From NCBI GenBank assembly GCA_030066245.1, contig JASJBY010000181.1, positions 1 to 9,210 of the forward strand: a stretch of DNA of 9,210 nucleotides, written 5' to 3'. The notes beneath the pieces are model-generated. The model did no database searches and was not told where the DNA came from. It saw only the letters and a program-made list of their open reading frames with translations. This document shows, in pieces, positions 1 to 6,411 of the stretch (positions are counted from its first letter, which is position 1; every line of letters begins with the position of its first letter). This DNA is from Gammaproteobacteria bacterium (lineage in GTDB: Bacteria > Pseudomonadota > Gammaproteobacteria > JAABTG01). Both the position numbers and the translations under genes were made by a program.

Positions 1-71
1 TCGGACACGGTCATGACGGCGACGTTCACCGGAATAAACTCCCGTCTGGCGGGTTCGTGGTCATTTGCCAT
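1..71 (-). CDS. moaB: MoaB, molybdenum cofactor biosynthesis protein B (N-terminal fragment, cut by the window edge)
   Basis: Only the first 23 codons are in the window; the gene runs off position 1. The start is ATG at 71-69, preceded by a good ribosome binding site (AGAGGTGAG) a few bases upstream. The visible protein begins MANDHEPARREF and continues IPVNVAVMTVSD. This matches the start of the MogA/MoaB fold family, where E. coli MoaB reads EFIPTRIAILTVS. MoaB-type proteins act in molybdopterin cofactor synthesis in the cytoplasm, related to the MogA step of molybdopterin adenylylation. The gene lies 91 bp after napF on the same strand with no visible terminator between them, so it may be co-transcribed with nap, whose catalytic subunit needs this cofactor. 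The identification rests on a short stretch. A MogA- or CinA-like relative is the main alternative. Confidence 0.75.
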   Translation of the reverse strand, partial: MANDHEPARREFIPVNVAVMTVS

Positions 72-162
72 AGCTCACCTCTTTACCTCGAACTCACTGC
101 CTCGGCTTGCCTGGCCGACGCGGGTCCGCATCCGTGATCGGTTAAGCATACGCGGTGGGGGA

Positions 163-735
163 TCAGGCACCAACCGCCGCTGGAATATCGGGTGCAGGGA
201 CGCGTATAGCCTTGGCCGGACAGATCCCCACGCAGGCGCCACAGCCTGTGCACTGGTTCGCATCGATGTGGGGACGACGGCGCGGATCCATGCTGATGGC
301 CCGATAGCCACAGGCGGTCTGGCAGCTCATGCATATCACACCGTTCCAGGCCATGCAGATACTCCGCTCGAGCGCTGCGATGCCGAGCCGAAGGGGTTCC
401 TCGCTGACGGCTTGGCTGTGCTCAAGTGGACAGGCATCCACGCAGGCATGACAGAAGGTGCAGGCACCCGACTCGAAAGATAGAAACGGCATGCCGCTGA
501 ATGCGTGCCCCGGCGGGTGCAGACAGATGATCCCGGGCTCGCAGGCCTGTACGCAAGGGCTATCGCAATCCTTACACGGTTGCTGCGGCACGAGCCGGGC
601 GGGTAACGCAGGCGGCAAGGGACCCAGTAGCCGACCCTGCCGCCTGACGTCTTCCCTCCCCTTCCGCGAAAGGAACTGGCCTCTGAGAAAACCGCGCCGG
701 CCCGGGTCCACCCGGTCGGTCGGCCCCCGCTTCAT
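163..735 (-). CDS. napF: NapF, cytoplasmic iron-sulfur protein of the periplasmic nitrate reductase system
   Basis: This is a 190-aa ferredoxin-type protein with four cysteine clusters: C54/57/61/65, C92/95/98/102, C127/135/138/142 and C162/165/168/172. The N-terminal RRGFLRG (residues 13-19) aligns with RRGILTG of E. coli NapF, and the third cluster has the NapF-specific long C-x7-C spacing. NapF is a cytoplasmic protein that interacts with NapA and is thought to help its iron-sulfur assembly before Tat export. The ATG at 735 shares one base with the napB stop (TGATG), which indicates translational coupling and fixes the start; a longer in-frame extension upstream would run back into napB. 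It is somewhat longer than the E. coli protein (164 aa), mainly through a basic, proline-rich stretch at residues 20-50. The first cluster is C-x2-C-x3-C-x3-C, one residue longer than the usual spacing. Confidence 0.9.
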   Translation of the reverse strand: MKRGPTDRVDPGRRGFLRGQFLSRKGREDVRRQGRLLGPLPPALPARLVPQQPCKDCDSPCVQACEPGIICLHPPGHAFSGMPFLSFESGACTFCHACVDACPLEHSQAVSEEPLRLGIAALERSICMAWNGVICMSCQTACGYRAISMDPRRRPHIDANQCTGCGACVGICPAKAIRVPAPDIPAAVGA

Positions 736-1199
736 CAGCGGATCGTGTTTTCCACCAGGGGCTCGGCGTCGCTCTGGGGCGCGTGGCACTGGTCGCAGTT
801 GTAGCGCGCGCCGCTCACCTTTTTGCTGGGCTTATCCTTCGTCCATGGACTGATGTAGTGGCTGGCCGTCATCGGCGTTGGAACGCCTTTCATTTTCTTG
901 CCGATCATGTCCGGCTTATCATGACATCCCAGACAGGAATTGTTCTGTCCGGTGATGGGCACCAGTCCATCGATGCTGTGAGGAATCACCGGTGGAGCTC
1001 CCGAGAAGTACCGCTCCGGTGCGGTCACCGGCACCCCGGGCGGCGGCGCGTCGTAGGACGGCGCCACGGGTGTTGGATCGTCGAACACACTGGTCTTGCT
1101 CAGGCCAAGACTGCTGTCGTCCACCGCCTGTACGGTGAAGGCGTAGGCAGCCGCGGCCAGCGCCACGCTCGTGGCAACGAATAAGCGTCGAACGTTCAT
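735..1199 (-). CDS. napB: NapB, dihaem c-type cytochrome electron-transfer subunit of periplasmic nitrate reductase
   Basis: This 154-aa precursor has a Sec signal peptide (basic MNVRR, then an alanine-rich hydrophobic stretch, likely cleaved after VQA at about residue 25). It has two c-type haem sites, CLGCH at 89-93 and CDQCH at 135-139. His74 (in IPHS) and His114 (in ASHYI) align with the distal axial haem ligands known in NapB proteins. The C-terminal HAPQSDAEPLV is close to E. coli HVPQADTAPIV. NapB sits in the periplasm bound to NapA and passes electrons to its [4Fe-4S] cluster. The start ATG overlaps the napH stop by four bases (ATGA), and the stop overlaps the napF start, so napH-napB-napF is a tightly coupled set. 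The length is normal for the family. Confidence 0.96.
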   Translation of the reverse strand: MNVRRLFVATSVALAAAAYAFTVQAVDDSSLGLSKTSVFDDPTPVAPSYDAPPPGVPVTAPERYFSGAPPVIPHSIDGLVPITGQNNSCLGCHDKPDMIGKKMKGVPTPMTASHYISPWTKDKPSKKVSGARYNCDQCHAPQSDAEPLVENTIR

Positions 1200-2149
1200 G
1201 CAGCTCTCCTCTCTGATGGCTGTACCTGATTATCCTCGGACTTGCTTTGCCCCTGCGCTTTGATGTGCCAGCGCCAGTCGAAACGCAAGCTGTCTTCGGG
1301 GCAAATGGTTATGCACCGGCCACAATTCGTGCACTCGCCTGATGCGACCATGCCCGCCTCAGTTGCCTTGTGAAGATTCAGAACCTGAGGCTCCGGACAT
1401 AGCTTGGCGCACTCGCCGCAGTGCGTGCAGGTCTGCTTGTCGAAACTCACCCGCACCTGGGCCACCCGACCCACCTGCGCGTAGAACGCACCCAACGGAC
1501 ATAGATGGCCGCACCACCCGTTCCGGATGATGAACAGATCGAACAGAAACACGCCCAGAACAGCCGTCCAACCGAGTCCGATGCCGAAGATGAGCTCCCG
1601 GTGGAACATGCTGATGGGGCTTATCCACTCGAAGGCGGCCACCCCCGTCAACGCAGAGAGCACCAGCGCGAGAGCCAGTACCGTATAGCGGATGTGTCGA
1701 CCGAGGGAAAACGCATCCCTCACCCCAAGTCGGCGACGCACCCAGGCGGCCAGGTCGGTCACCATGTTGACGGGACACATCCACGCACACCAGGTTCTTC
1801 CGCCGAGGAAAGCATAGACCGCCAGGATGATCCCGGCGCCGATCAACACCTGAGGCTGAAGAACATGGCGGGTGAAAAAGATCTGGAGCACCGCGAAGGG
1901 GTCGGCCAACGGGATCAGCCCCAGCACTTCGGAGCCACTCAGGTCACCGCTCAACACGGGGCGCTCGGCGATGCTCCATCCCCAGTTGACCGTCCCGAAA
2001 AACAGCAGCAGCACCCCGAGCTGAACCATGCGCCGAAAGATGATGTAACGCCAGACCCGCAGCTTGCCCGAGAAGGTGCTCGGCATGACGAAGGGCCTGA
2101 CCGGGCGACCGTTCGGACCGAGACGCCCGTGACGGGATTCGCCGCTCAC
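1196..2149 (-). CDS. napH: NapH, membrane-bound quinol-oxidising iron-sulfur protein
   Basis: This is a 317-aa integral membrane protein with about four hydrophobic helices, near residues 40-58, 101-117, 155-175 and 186-208. It has the two C-x3-CP motifs of the NapH/NosR/CcoG group (CAWMCP at 121-126, CGHLCP at 213-218). Two C-terminal cytoplasmic [4Fe-4S] motifs follow, C241/244/247/251 and C273/276/279/283. NapH takes electrons from quinol and works with NapG to supply the NapAB complex. The GTG start at 2149 is chosen because it overlaps the napG stop (GTGA) and follows a GAGG-containing ribosome binding site. The open frame continues 69 codons further upstream inside napG, but that extension has no family resemblance. 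An internal ATG (residue 22) is a weaker alternative. The C-terminal tail after residue 295 is polar and variable. Confidence 0.94.
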   Translation of the reverse strand: MSGESRHGRLGPNGRPVRPFVMPSTFSGKLRVWRYIIFRRMVQLGVLLLFFGTVNWGWSIAERPVLSGDLSGSEVLGLIPLADPFAVLQIFFTRHVLQPQVLIGAGIILAVYAFLGGRTWCAWMCPVNMVTDLAAWVRRRLGVRDAFSLGRHIRYTVLALALVLSALTGVAAFEWISPISMFHRELIFGIGLGWTAVLGVFLFDLFIIRNGWCGHLCPLGAFYAQVGRVAQVRVSFDKQTCTHCGECAKLCPEPQVLNLHKATEAGMVASGECTNCGRCITICPEDSLRFDWRWHIKAQGQSKSEDNQVQPSERRAA

Positions 2150-2907
2150 AGCTCGCCCTCGTTCAAGTAGTCCAGTCCACGCTTGGTCGTGGAATGCTCC
2201 TTGGTTTTGGCTTTCGACTTGAATTCCTGGGTAATGGGCGTCTCGATGGTCCAACCCAGCCGATAGTGGTCGCCGATCTTTCCCTGAACCAGCCTGGGAT
2301 TGATGACTCGTATGGCAGCTTCCTGGGTGGGGCAGGCCTTCTCGCAGATCCCGCAACCGGTGCAGTGGCTGCTGTGCACCAGGGGCACGAACATGGCGTG
2401 CTTGCTTATTCTGCGGGGATGATGCTCAACCGTGATGGCCTGGTCGGTCAAGGGGCACTCCCGATGACAGATTTCGCAGCGCAGACCCTGCCAGGACAAG
2501 CAATTCTCCACGTCGATAACGGCAAGTCCCATGCGGGAGTCGTTGATGTCCTCCAGTTCCGGCTCCAGGGCGCCGGTCGGGCAAGCCACCTTACACGGGA
2601 TGTCCGGACACATGTAACAAGGAACATCCCTGGGCGTGAAATACGGTGTGCCGATGGGGATGTGATCTCCCGCTCTGGCCAGATGGAGGGTGTCGTACGG
2701 GCAGGCGTCAACGCACTGACCGCACTTGATGCATTTGGCGTTGAAATCGGACTCGCTCACCGCTCCCGGCGGACGCAGGGCAAACGGCGTGGCTCTCGCC
2801 TGCTGTTGCAGCAGGTAGGACCAGACCAGTCCACCGGTCGCCGCCAGCGCAGCGCCCTGCCCCACTTTGGTCAGGAAGTCTCGCCGTGTCGATTTGGACT
2901 TGCTCAT
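2146..2907 (-). CDS. napG: NapG, Tat-exported periplasmic ferredoxin-like subunit (four [4Fe-4S] clusters)
   Basis: This 253-aa protein starts with a twin-arginine signal (STRRDFLTK, residues 6-14) and a hydrophobic stretch to about residue 33, which may stay as a membrane anchor. Four cysteine clusters follow: C59/62/65/69, C97/100/105/109, C136/144/147/151 and C182/185/188/192. This spacing, with C-x2-C-x4-C-x3-C in the second and C-x7-C in the third, is that of NapG and related MauM/NapG ferredoxins. NapG partners NapH and relays electrons from the quinol pool towards NapB/NapA in the periplasm. A GGGGAGA ribosome binding site precedes the ATG. The gene is separated from napA by 95 bp, the largest gap in the operon. 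It is about 20 residues longer than E. coli NapG, the extra length lying after the last cluster (polar, Lys/Thr-rich tail). Confidence 0.95.
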   Translation of the reverse strand: MSKSKSTRRDFLTKVGQGAALAATGGLVWSYLLQQQARATPFALRPPGAVSESDFNAKCIKCGQCVDACPYDTLHLARAGDHIPIGTPYFTPRDVPCYMCPDIPCKVACPTGALEPELEDINDSRMGLAVIDVENCLSWQGLRCEICHRECPLTDQAITVEHHPRRISKHAMFVPLVHSSHCTGCGICEKACPTQEAAIRVINPRLVQGKIGDHYRLGWTIETPITQEFKSKAKTKEHSTTKRGLDYLNEGEL

Positions 2908-2957
2908 GGGCTGTCTCCCCGGACCGGTTCACGGAGCAGGGCCGCCCCCCAGACGCG

Positions 2958-2970
2958 CGTCCGGCGGACG
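2958..2970 (-). other. Small GC-rich hairpin in the napA-napG gap
   Basis: Within the 95-bp gap between napA and napG lies a 5-bp perfect stem (CGTCC/GGACG) around a 3-base loop, surrounded by runs of C and G that could extend or compete with the fold. No T-tract follows, so it is not an intrinsic terminator. It could act as an mRNA-stability or processing element that makes napA more abundant than the downstream genes, but that is inference. It may simply reflect high GC. Confidence 0.25.
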
Positions 2971-3002
2971 ACCCCTGTCACGGCCCGGGGGCTGCTGTCC
3001 CC

Positions 3003-5744
3003 TCAGGCCTTATAGACTTTGACAGCCGCCTTCTTGAAGTCCTGCTCCTTGGACATGGGACAGGTAACGTCCAGGGTCACCTTGTTGATAAATACACCCT
3101 CGTCGAAGAAAGGCACGAAAGTGTAGCCTTTTGGCGGCGTGTTTCGACCCCGCGTCTCCAGTACGGCCTTGACCTTGCCGCGCCGGGACTCGATCCAGAC
3201 CACATCGTTGCGTTTGATGCCACGGGCTTTCGCATCCGCCGGATGCATAAAGATCTGAGCCGTGGGCACCGCGCGGTTGAGCTCCGGCACACGCCGGGTC
3301 ATGGTCCCCGTGTGCCAGTGCTCCAGCACGCGGCCGGTGGACATCCACAGGTCATAGTTGTCGTCCGGCTGCTCAGGCGGCGCGGCGTAGGGCCGGAAGA
3401 AGATTTTCGCCTTGCCGGCCAGCTTGGTCTTCTCCGGGTCGGTCACCTTGTCCAGATTGCCGGTCGGCAGGGCCTTCAGCGCCTTGCCGTAGAAGTCGAA
3501 ACCGCTGCCTTTCTTGCAGTAGGAATCGTACTTCTCGTTGAAGCGCCACTCGGTCTCCTTGCCATTGATGACCGGCCACTTCAAGCCACGCACGTCGTCG
3601 CGGTAATAGGTATCGAAGTCCGCCAGGTCGTGCTGGAAATTCAGCCCAAACTCACGGTATTCGTTGAACAGGGCCTTCTCGGCGAACCAGCCGTCGCCCA
3701 GCGCGTCCACGGTGCTGTTGCCGTGTCCCTTGGCCACCGGGTCCGGCCACTTCACCTTGCGGTTGGCGGGTGTGGCGAAGAGCACGTCATAAAGGGTGTC
3801 ATCGGGCGAGTAACCCATGTCCCGGGCGGCAGCCAACACATCCGGCAACTTACCGTCCTCGAAGCCGGCGGCCTTAAGACCGGGCACTTTCTGCTCGCCC
3901 CACACATCCTTGAGCTTGAAGCGCTTGGAGAACTCGAGCACCTGCCACACGTCGCTGCGCGCCTCTCCGGGAGGTGGCACCTGCTCACGCCAGGCCTGGG
4001 TGCGGCGCTCCGCGTTGCCATAAAGACCCCATTTCTCGAAGATCATGGCCGTGGGCAGAATCAAATCCGCCACCTTGGCCGAGACCGTCGGGTATGGGTC
4101 GGAACAGACGATGAAGTTGTCCTGCTTACGGGCGGCCTGGATCCAGTGATTGGCGTTGCCAGAGGCCTGGAAGGGATTGTTCACCTGAACCCAGGCAAAC
4201 TTCACGGAGCCGTCTTCCAGGTCGCGCAGGATCTTGGTGATGTGGCTGCCCACCTTGGGGTTCACGGTCTTCGCAGGCAGCTTCCAGAGCTTCTCGGAAC
4301 GCTCACGATGCTTGGGGTTCGCGACCACCATGTCGGCGGGCAGGCGATGGGCGAAGGTACCCACCTCGCGCGCAGTGCCGCAGGCGGAAGGCTGGCCAGT
4401 CAATGAGAAGGCGCCGTTGCCTGGCTGAGCCTGCTTGCCGAGCAGGAGGTGATTCGTGTAGACCTGCTCGTTGACCCAGCTGCCTCGATAGTGCTGGTTG
4501 AAGCCCATGGTCCAGAAGCTCACTATCTTGCGCTCGGGCTCTATATAGAGATCGGCAAGCTCTATGAGCTTGGCCTTGAAATCTTCCAAGGACTCATCCG
4601 GATCTCCCTTGGCCAGCTCAGCCACGAAGTCCAGGGTGTAGGGCTCGACACCTTTCTTGAATTCCTCAAAGGAAATCAGCCAGTGCTTTACCGGCTTCTT
4701 GGTGTTGTTCTGCTCCACCACCTGGCCGACCTTCTTGCGTTGACCAATGGCCTCGTACTTGTCCAGGGTCACTTTGAGCTCTTTCGCCTGGATGTCTTTC
4801 TCGGCGGGGAACGCGTACTTGTCCGTGCTGCGCATGCCGTAGCCGATGTCGTAGGGACCGGTGGCAAACACGCAGTGCTTCTTGACGAAGTCATGGTTTA
4901 CCGCATCCCGGGTGACGATCTCCCGCGCGATGTAGTTCTGGATGGCCAGATCGGCCCCTGGCTTGAATATGATTTCCAGGTCGGCGATGTTGGACGACTG
5001 ATTCTTGAAAGTGGTGAGGTTCACCACTTTCATCTTGGGATGACTCAGCAGTCGATCGGTGATGCGTGCCCACAGGATAGGGTGCGCCTCGGCCATGTTG
5101 GCGCCCCAGGCGATGGCCGTGTCGGTGTACTCGATGTCGTCGTAGTTACCGGCAGGCTCGTCGATGCCGAAGGTCTGGATAAAAGCCACCACCGCGGAGG
5201 CCATACAGTGGCGTGCGTTGGGGTCGAGGTTGTTGCTTCGAAAGCCGGCCTTCATGAGCTTCGCGGCCGCGTAACCTTCCGGAATGGTGTACTGCCCGGA
5301 ACCGAAAACGGCTACCCCGTGAGGGCCCTTCTCCGCGTAGGCGGCGCGAAACTGTTTCTCCATCTCGTCCAAGGCCTGCTGCCAGGATACCGGGGTAAAC
5401 TTTCCATTCTTGTCGAACTTGCCGTTCTTCATGCGCAGCAGAGGACGGGTGATGCGGTCTTCCCCGTACAGGATCGGCGCATTGAAATAGCCTTTGATGC
5501 AGTTAAGGCCTCTGTTCACCGGCGCGTCGGGATCGCCCTTGGTGGCGACGACGCGCCCATCCTTGGTGGCGATCATGATGCCGCAGCCCGTACCGCAGAA
5601 TCGGCACACGCCTTTGTCCCACTGCCACCCTTCTTCGGCGGCTCCGGCCTGCGCCTGGACAGACTGACTTAACGGCATGCCAACGGCGGCGGCAGTGCTG
5701 GCAGCGATGCTGGTTTTCAGGAAGTCACGCCGAGTAACGTCCAT
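3003..5744 (-). CDS. napA: NapA, catalytic subunit of periplasmic nitrate reductase (long, Campylobacterota-like form)
   Basis: This 913-aa molybdoenzyme of the DMSO reductase family reduces nitrate to nitrite in the periplasm. The Tat signal is TRRDFLK (residues 4-10), with cleavage likely near residue 32. The [4Fe-4S] cluster cysteines are C47, C50, C54 and C82, with the conserved Lys84 nearby. The Mo-ligand cysteine is C180 in ARHCMASAV. Other hallmarks are FSLTGQPSACGTAREVGTF (447-465), YGNAERRTQ (575-583) and GRVLEHWHTGTMTRRVPEL (804-822). It is about 85 residues longer than E. coli NapA (828 aa). The extra segments lie near residues 310-350, 620-650 and 753-777, as in Campylobacter NapA (about 925 aa). 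The ATG at 5744 has a strong GAGGAGG site five bases upstream. A GTG at 5798, overlapping the napD stop as GTGA, would add 18 residues but is less likely. It is preceded by its chaperone gene napD. Confidence 0.97.
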   Translation of the reverse strand: MDVTRRDFLKTSIAASTAAAVGMPLSQSVQAQAGAAEEGWQWDKGVCRFCGTGCGIMIATKDGRVVATKGDPDAPVNRGLNCIKGYFNAPILYGEDRITRPLLRMKNGKFDKNGKFTPVSWQQALDEMEKQFRAAYAEKGPHGVAVFGSGQYTIPEGYAAAKLMKAGFRSNNLDPNARHCMASAVVAFIQTFGIDEPAGNYDDIEYTDTAIAWGANMAEAHPILWARITDRLLSHPKMKVVNLTTFKNQSSNIADLEIIFKPGADLAIQNYIAREIVTRDAVNHDFVKKHCVFATGPYDIGYGMRSTDKYAFPAEKDIQAKELKVTLDKYEAIGQRKKVGQVVEQNNTKKPVKHWLISFEEFKKGVEPYTLDFVAELAKGDPDESLEDFKAKLIELADLYIEPERKIVSFWTMGFNQHYRGSWVNEQVYTNHLLLGKQAQPGNGAFSLTGQPSACGTAREVGTFAHRLPADMVVANPKHRERSEKLWKLPAKTVNPKVGSHITKILRDLEDGSVKFAWVQVNNPFQASGNANHWIQAARKQDNFIVCSDPYPTVSAKVADLILPTAMIFEKWGLYGNAERRTQAWREQVPPPGEARSDVWQVLEFSKRFKLKDVWGEQKVPGLKAAGFEDGKLPDVLAAARDMGYSPDDTLYDVLFATPANRKVKWPDPVAKGHGNSTVDALGDGWFAEKALFNEYREFGLNFQHDLADFDTYYRDDVRGLKWPVINGKETEWRFNEKYDSYCKKGSGFDFYGKALKALPTGNLDKVTDPEKTKLAGKAKIFFRPYAAPPEQPDDNYDLWMSTGRVLEHWHTGTMTRRVPELNRAVPTAQIFMHPADAKARGIKRNDVVWIESRRGKVKAVLETRGRNTPPKGYTFVPFFDEGVFINKVTLDVTCPMSKEQDFKKAAVKVYKA

Positions 5745-5749
5745 TGGGT

Positions 5750-5756
5750 CCTCCTC
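5750..5756 (-). promoter_or_regulatory. Ribosome binding site that decides the napA start
   Basis: GAGGAGG, reading on the minus strand, lies five bases before the ATG at 5744. It favours this start over the upstream in-frame GTG at 5798, which overlaps the napD stop. Confidence 0.8.
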
Positions 5757-5794
5757 GTTCTTGAAGCTTGATGTTGTTGGCAGCAGATTGCTGT

Positions 5795-6109
5795 TCACTC
5801 GTTCAGGGAGGCGGGCACGTCGACACGGCTCACAGCCCCGTCGGCACCAGCCGGCTTATTCCCGGCTGTCGGCCCGTTCTCGTCCAGATAGTGGTAAACC
5901 ATCTCGGCCATCGCCACGAACGGCAACGCCTTGATGCGTTTCAGGCCTTCTACCTCGTCGTTCACGGTCTCCGCCTCCTGAGTGACCACGATGCGGCCCG
6001 TCCGATGGTCCGTATGGTGCACATCCACATGAGGCAGGGCACCGAGCGCTGAGACGGCTGTCTGGAAATCGGACGGAGAGACGACGACAAGAATGCCGGA
6101 TATGTTCAT
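5795..6109 (-). CDS. napD: NapD, cytoplasmic chaperone for the NapA Tat signal peptide
   Basis: This is a 104-aa small protein of the NapD family (ferredoxin-like fold). It opens MNISGILVVVSP and ends its conserved part with AEMVYHYLDENG (residues 68-79), equivalent to AVSLVYHQQEEQG in E. coli NapD. NapD binds the twin-arginine signal of NapA and holds back export until the cofactor is inserted. An AGGAGA ribosome binding site precedes the ATG. It is the first gene of the visible nap operon and is followed by napA after 50 bp. The C-terminal tail of about 25 residues (Gly/Ala/Pro-rich, ending DVPASLNE) goes beyond the usual length of about 87 aa and looks disordered. Confidence 0.93.
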   Translation of the reverse strand: MNISGILVVVSPSDFQTAVSALGALPHVDVHHTDHRTGRIVVTQEAETVNDEVEGLKRIKALPFVAMAEMVYHYLDENGPTAGNKPAGADGAVSRVDVPASLNE

Positions 6110-6282
6110 ACGGGTCTCCTGCGTGGGACGGGTGCGGTAGGGTAAGGCGACGCTAAACCCCGGCCCCGCTCACGCAGAGCGGCCGGTAGCCAGATGCACC
6201 ATTGGTAGCGCATAGGGGTGAGGCGTTCGGTGCCCGTAGTGTACCTTTGTTGAGTCGACTCGCAGCTTTCGCCTCAACCCTT

Positions 6283-6288
6283 TTTATA
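6283..6288 (-). promoter_or_regulatory. Possible -10 element of the nap promoter
   Basis: TATAAA, in the context GGTATAAAAA on the minus strand, resembles a sigma-70 -10 box. No good -35 lies 16-18 bp upstream, as expected for an activator-dependent promoter. The centre-to-centre distance from the FNR box is about 41 bp, against about 32 bp in a class II FNR promoter, so the pairing is uncertain. Confidence 0.35.
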
Positions 6289-6319
6289 CCACGGCATCGG
6301 TACGAGAATCTGCAAAGAC

Positions 6320-6333
6320 TTGATTTGGATCAA
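6320..6333 (-). promoter_or_regulatory. FNR/Anr-type binding site upstream of napD
   Basis: TTGATTTGGATCAA is an exact match to the consensus TTGAT-N4-ATCAA. FNR/Anr/Dnr-family regulators bind such sites and activate anaerobic respiration genes when oxygen is low. It lies 211 bp upstream of the napD start, in the only gap that can hold the promoter of the nap operon, and the opposite direction runs into the 3' end of rppH. The target is therefore almost certainly nap. No confident NarL/NarP heptamer pair was found near it. Confidence 0.85.
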
Positions 6334-6411
6334 CGAACTGCAGGCCGGCAGCCTGATGCGCGTGGCGCTGGCATCCCGCTCCATCCCCGCGGCCGGCCTC
6401 GGCCCGGAGAG

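Larger units (their letters stand above)
6110..6411 (-). promoter_or_regulatory. nap operon upstream and leader region
   Basis: This gap of about 300 bp between rppH and napD holds no convincing gene; napE in particular is not seen. It contains the FNR-type box (6320-6333), a possible -10 element (6283-6288) and a 10-bp palindrome GAGTCGACTC (6252-6261) of unknown meaning. Just after the rppH stop there is a GC-rich inverted repeat (GGCCG/CGGCC, 6391-6404) without a T-tract, so an intrinsic terminator for rppH is not evident. The transcript leader before napD could be about 165 nt. Confidence 0.55.

Noticed and set aside
2150..2356. N-terminal extension of the napH frame into napG
   Set aside because: The 69 extra residues overlap napG and do not resemble NapH. 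The GTG at 2149 has a ribosome binding site and couples to the napG stop.
2886..4406. 506-codon plus-strand open frame across the 3' part of napA and the start of napG
   Set aside because: Shadow of napA caused by high GC. The minus-strand reading has all NapA motifs.
4449..5672. 407-codon plus-strand open frame opposite the 5' half of napA
   Set aside because: Antisense shadow. It overlaps the NapA cofactor-binding motifs and has no recognisable domain.
5745..5798. GTG start 18 codons upstream of napA, overlapping the napD stop
   Set aside because: The ATG at 5744 has a strong GAGGAGG site and gives a Tat signal of normal length, although the longer form cannot be fully excluded.
6391..6404. 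Intrinsic terminator after rppH
   Set aside because: A GC-rich inverted repeat is present but there is no T-tract, so it does not meet the usual criteria.
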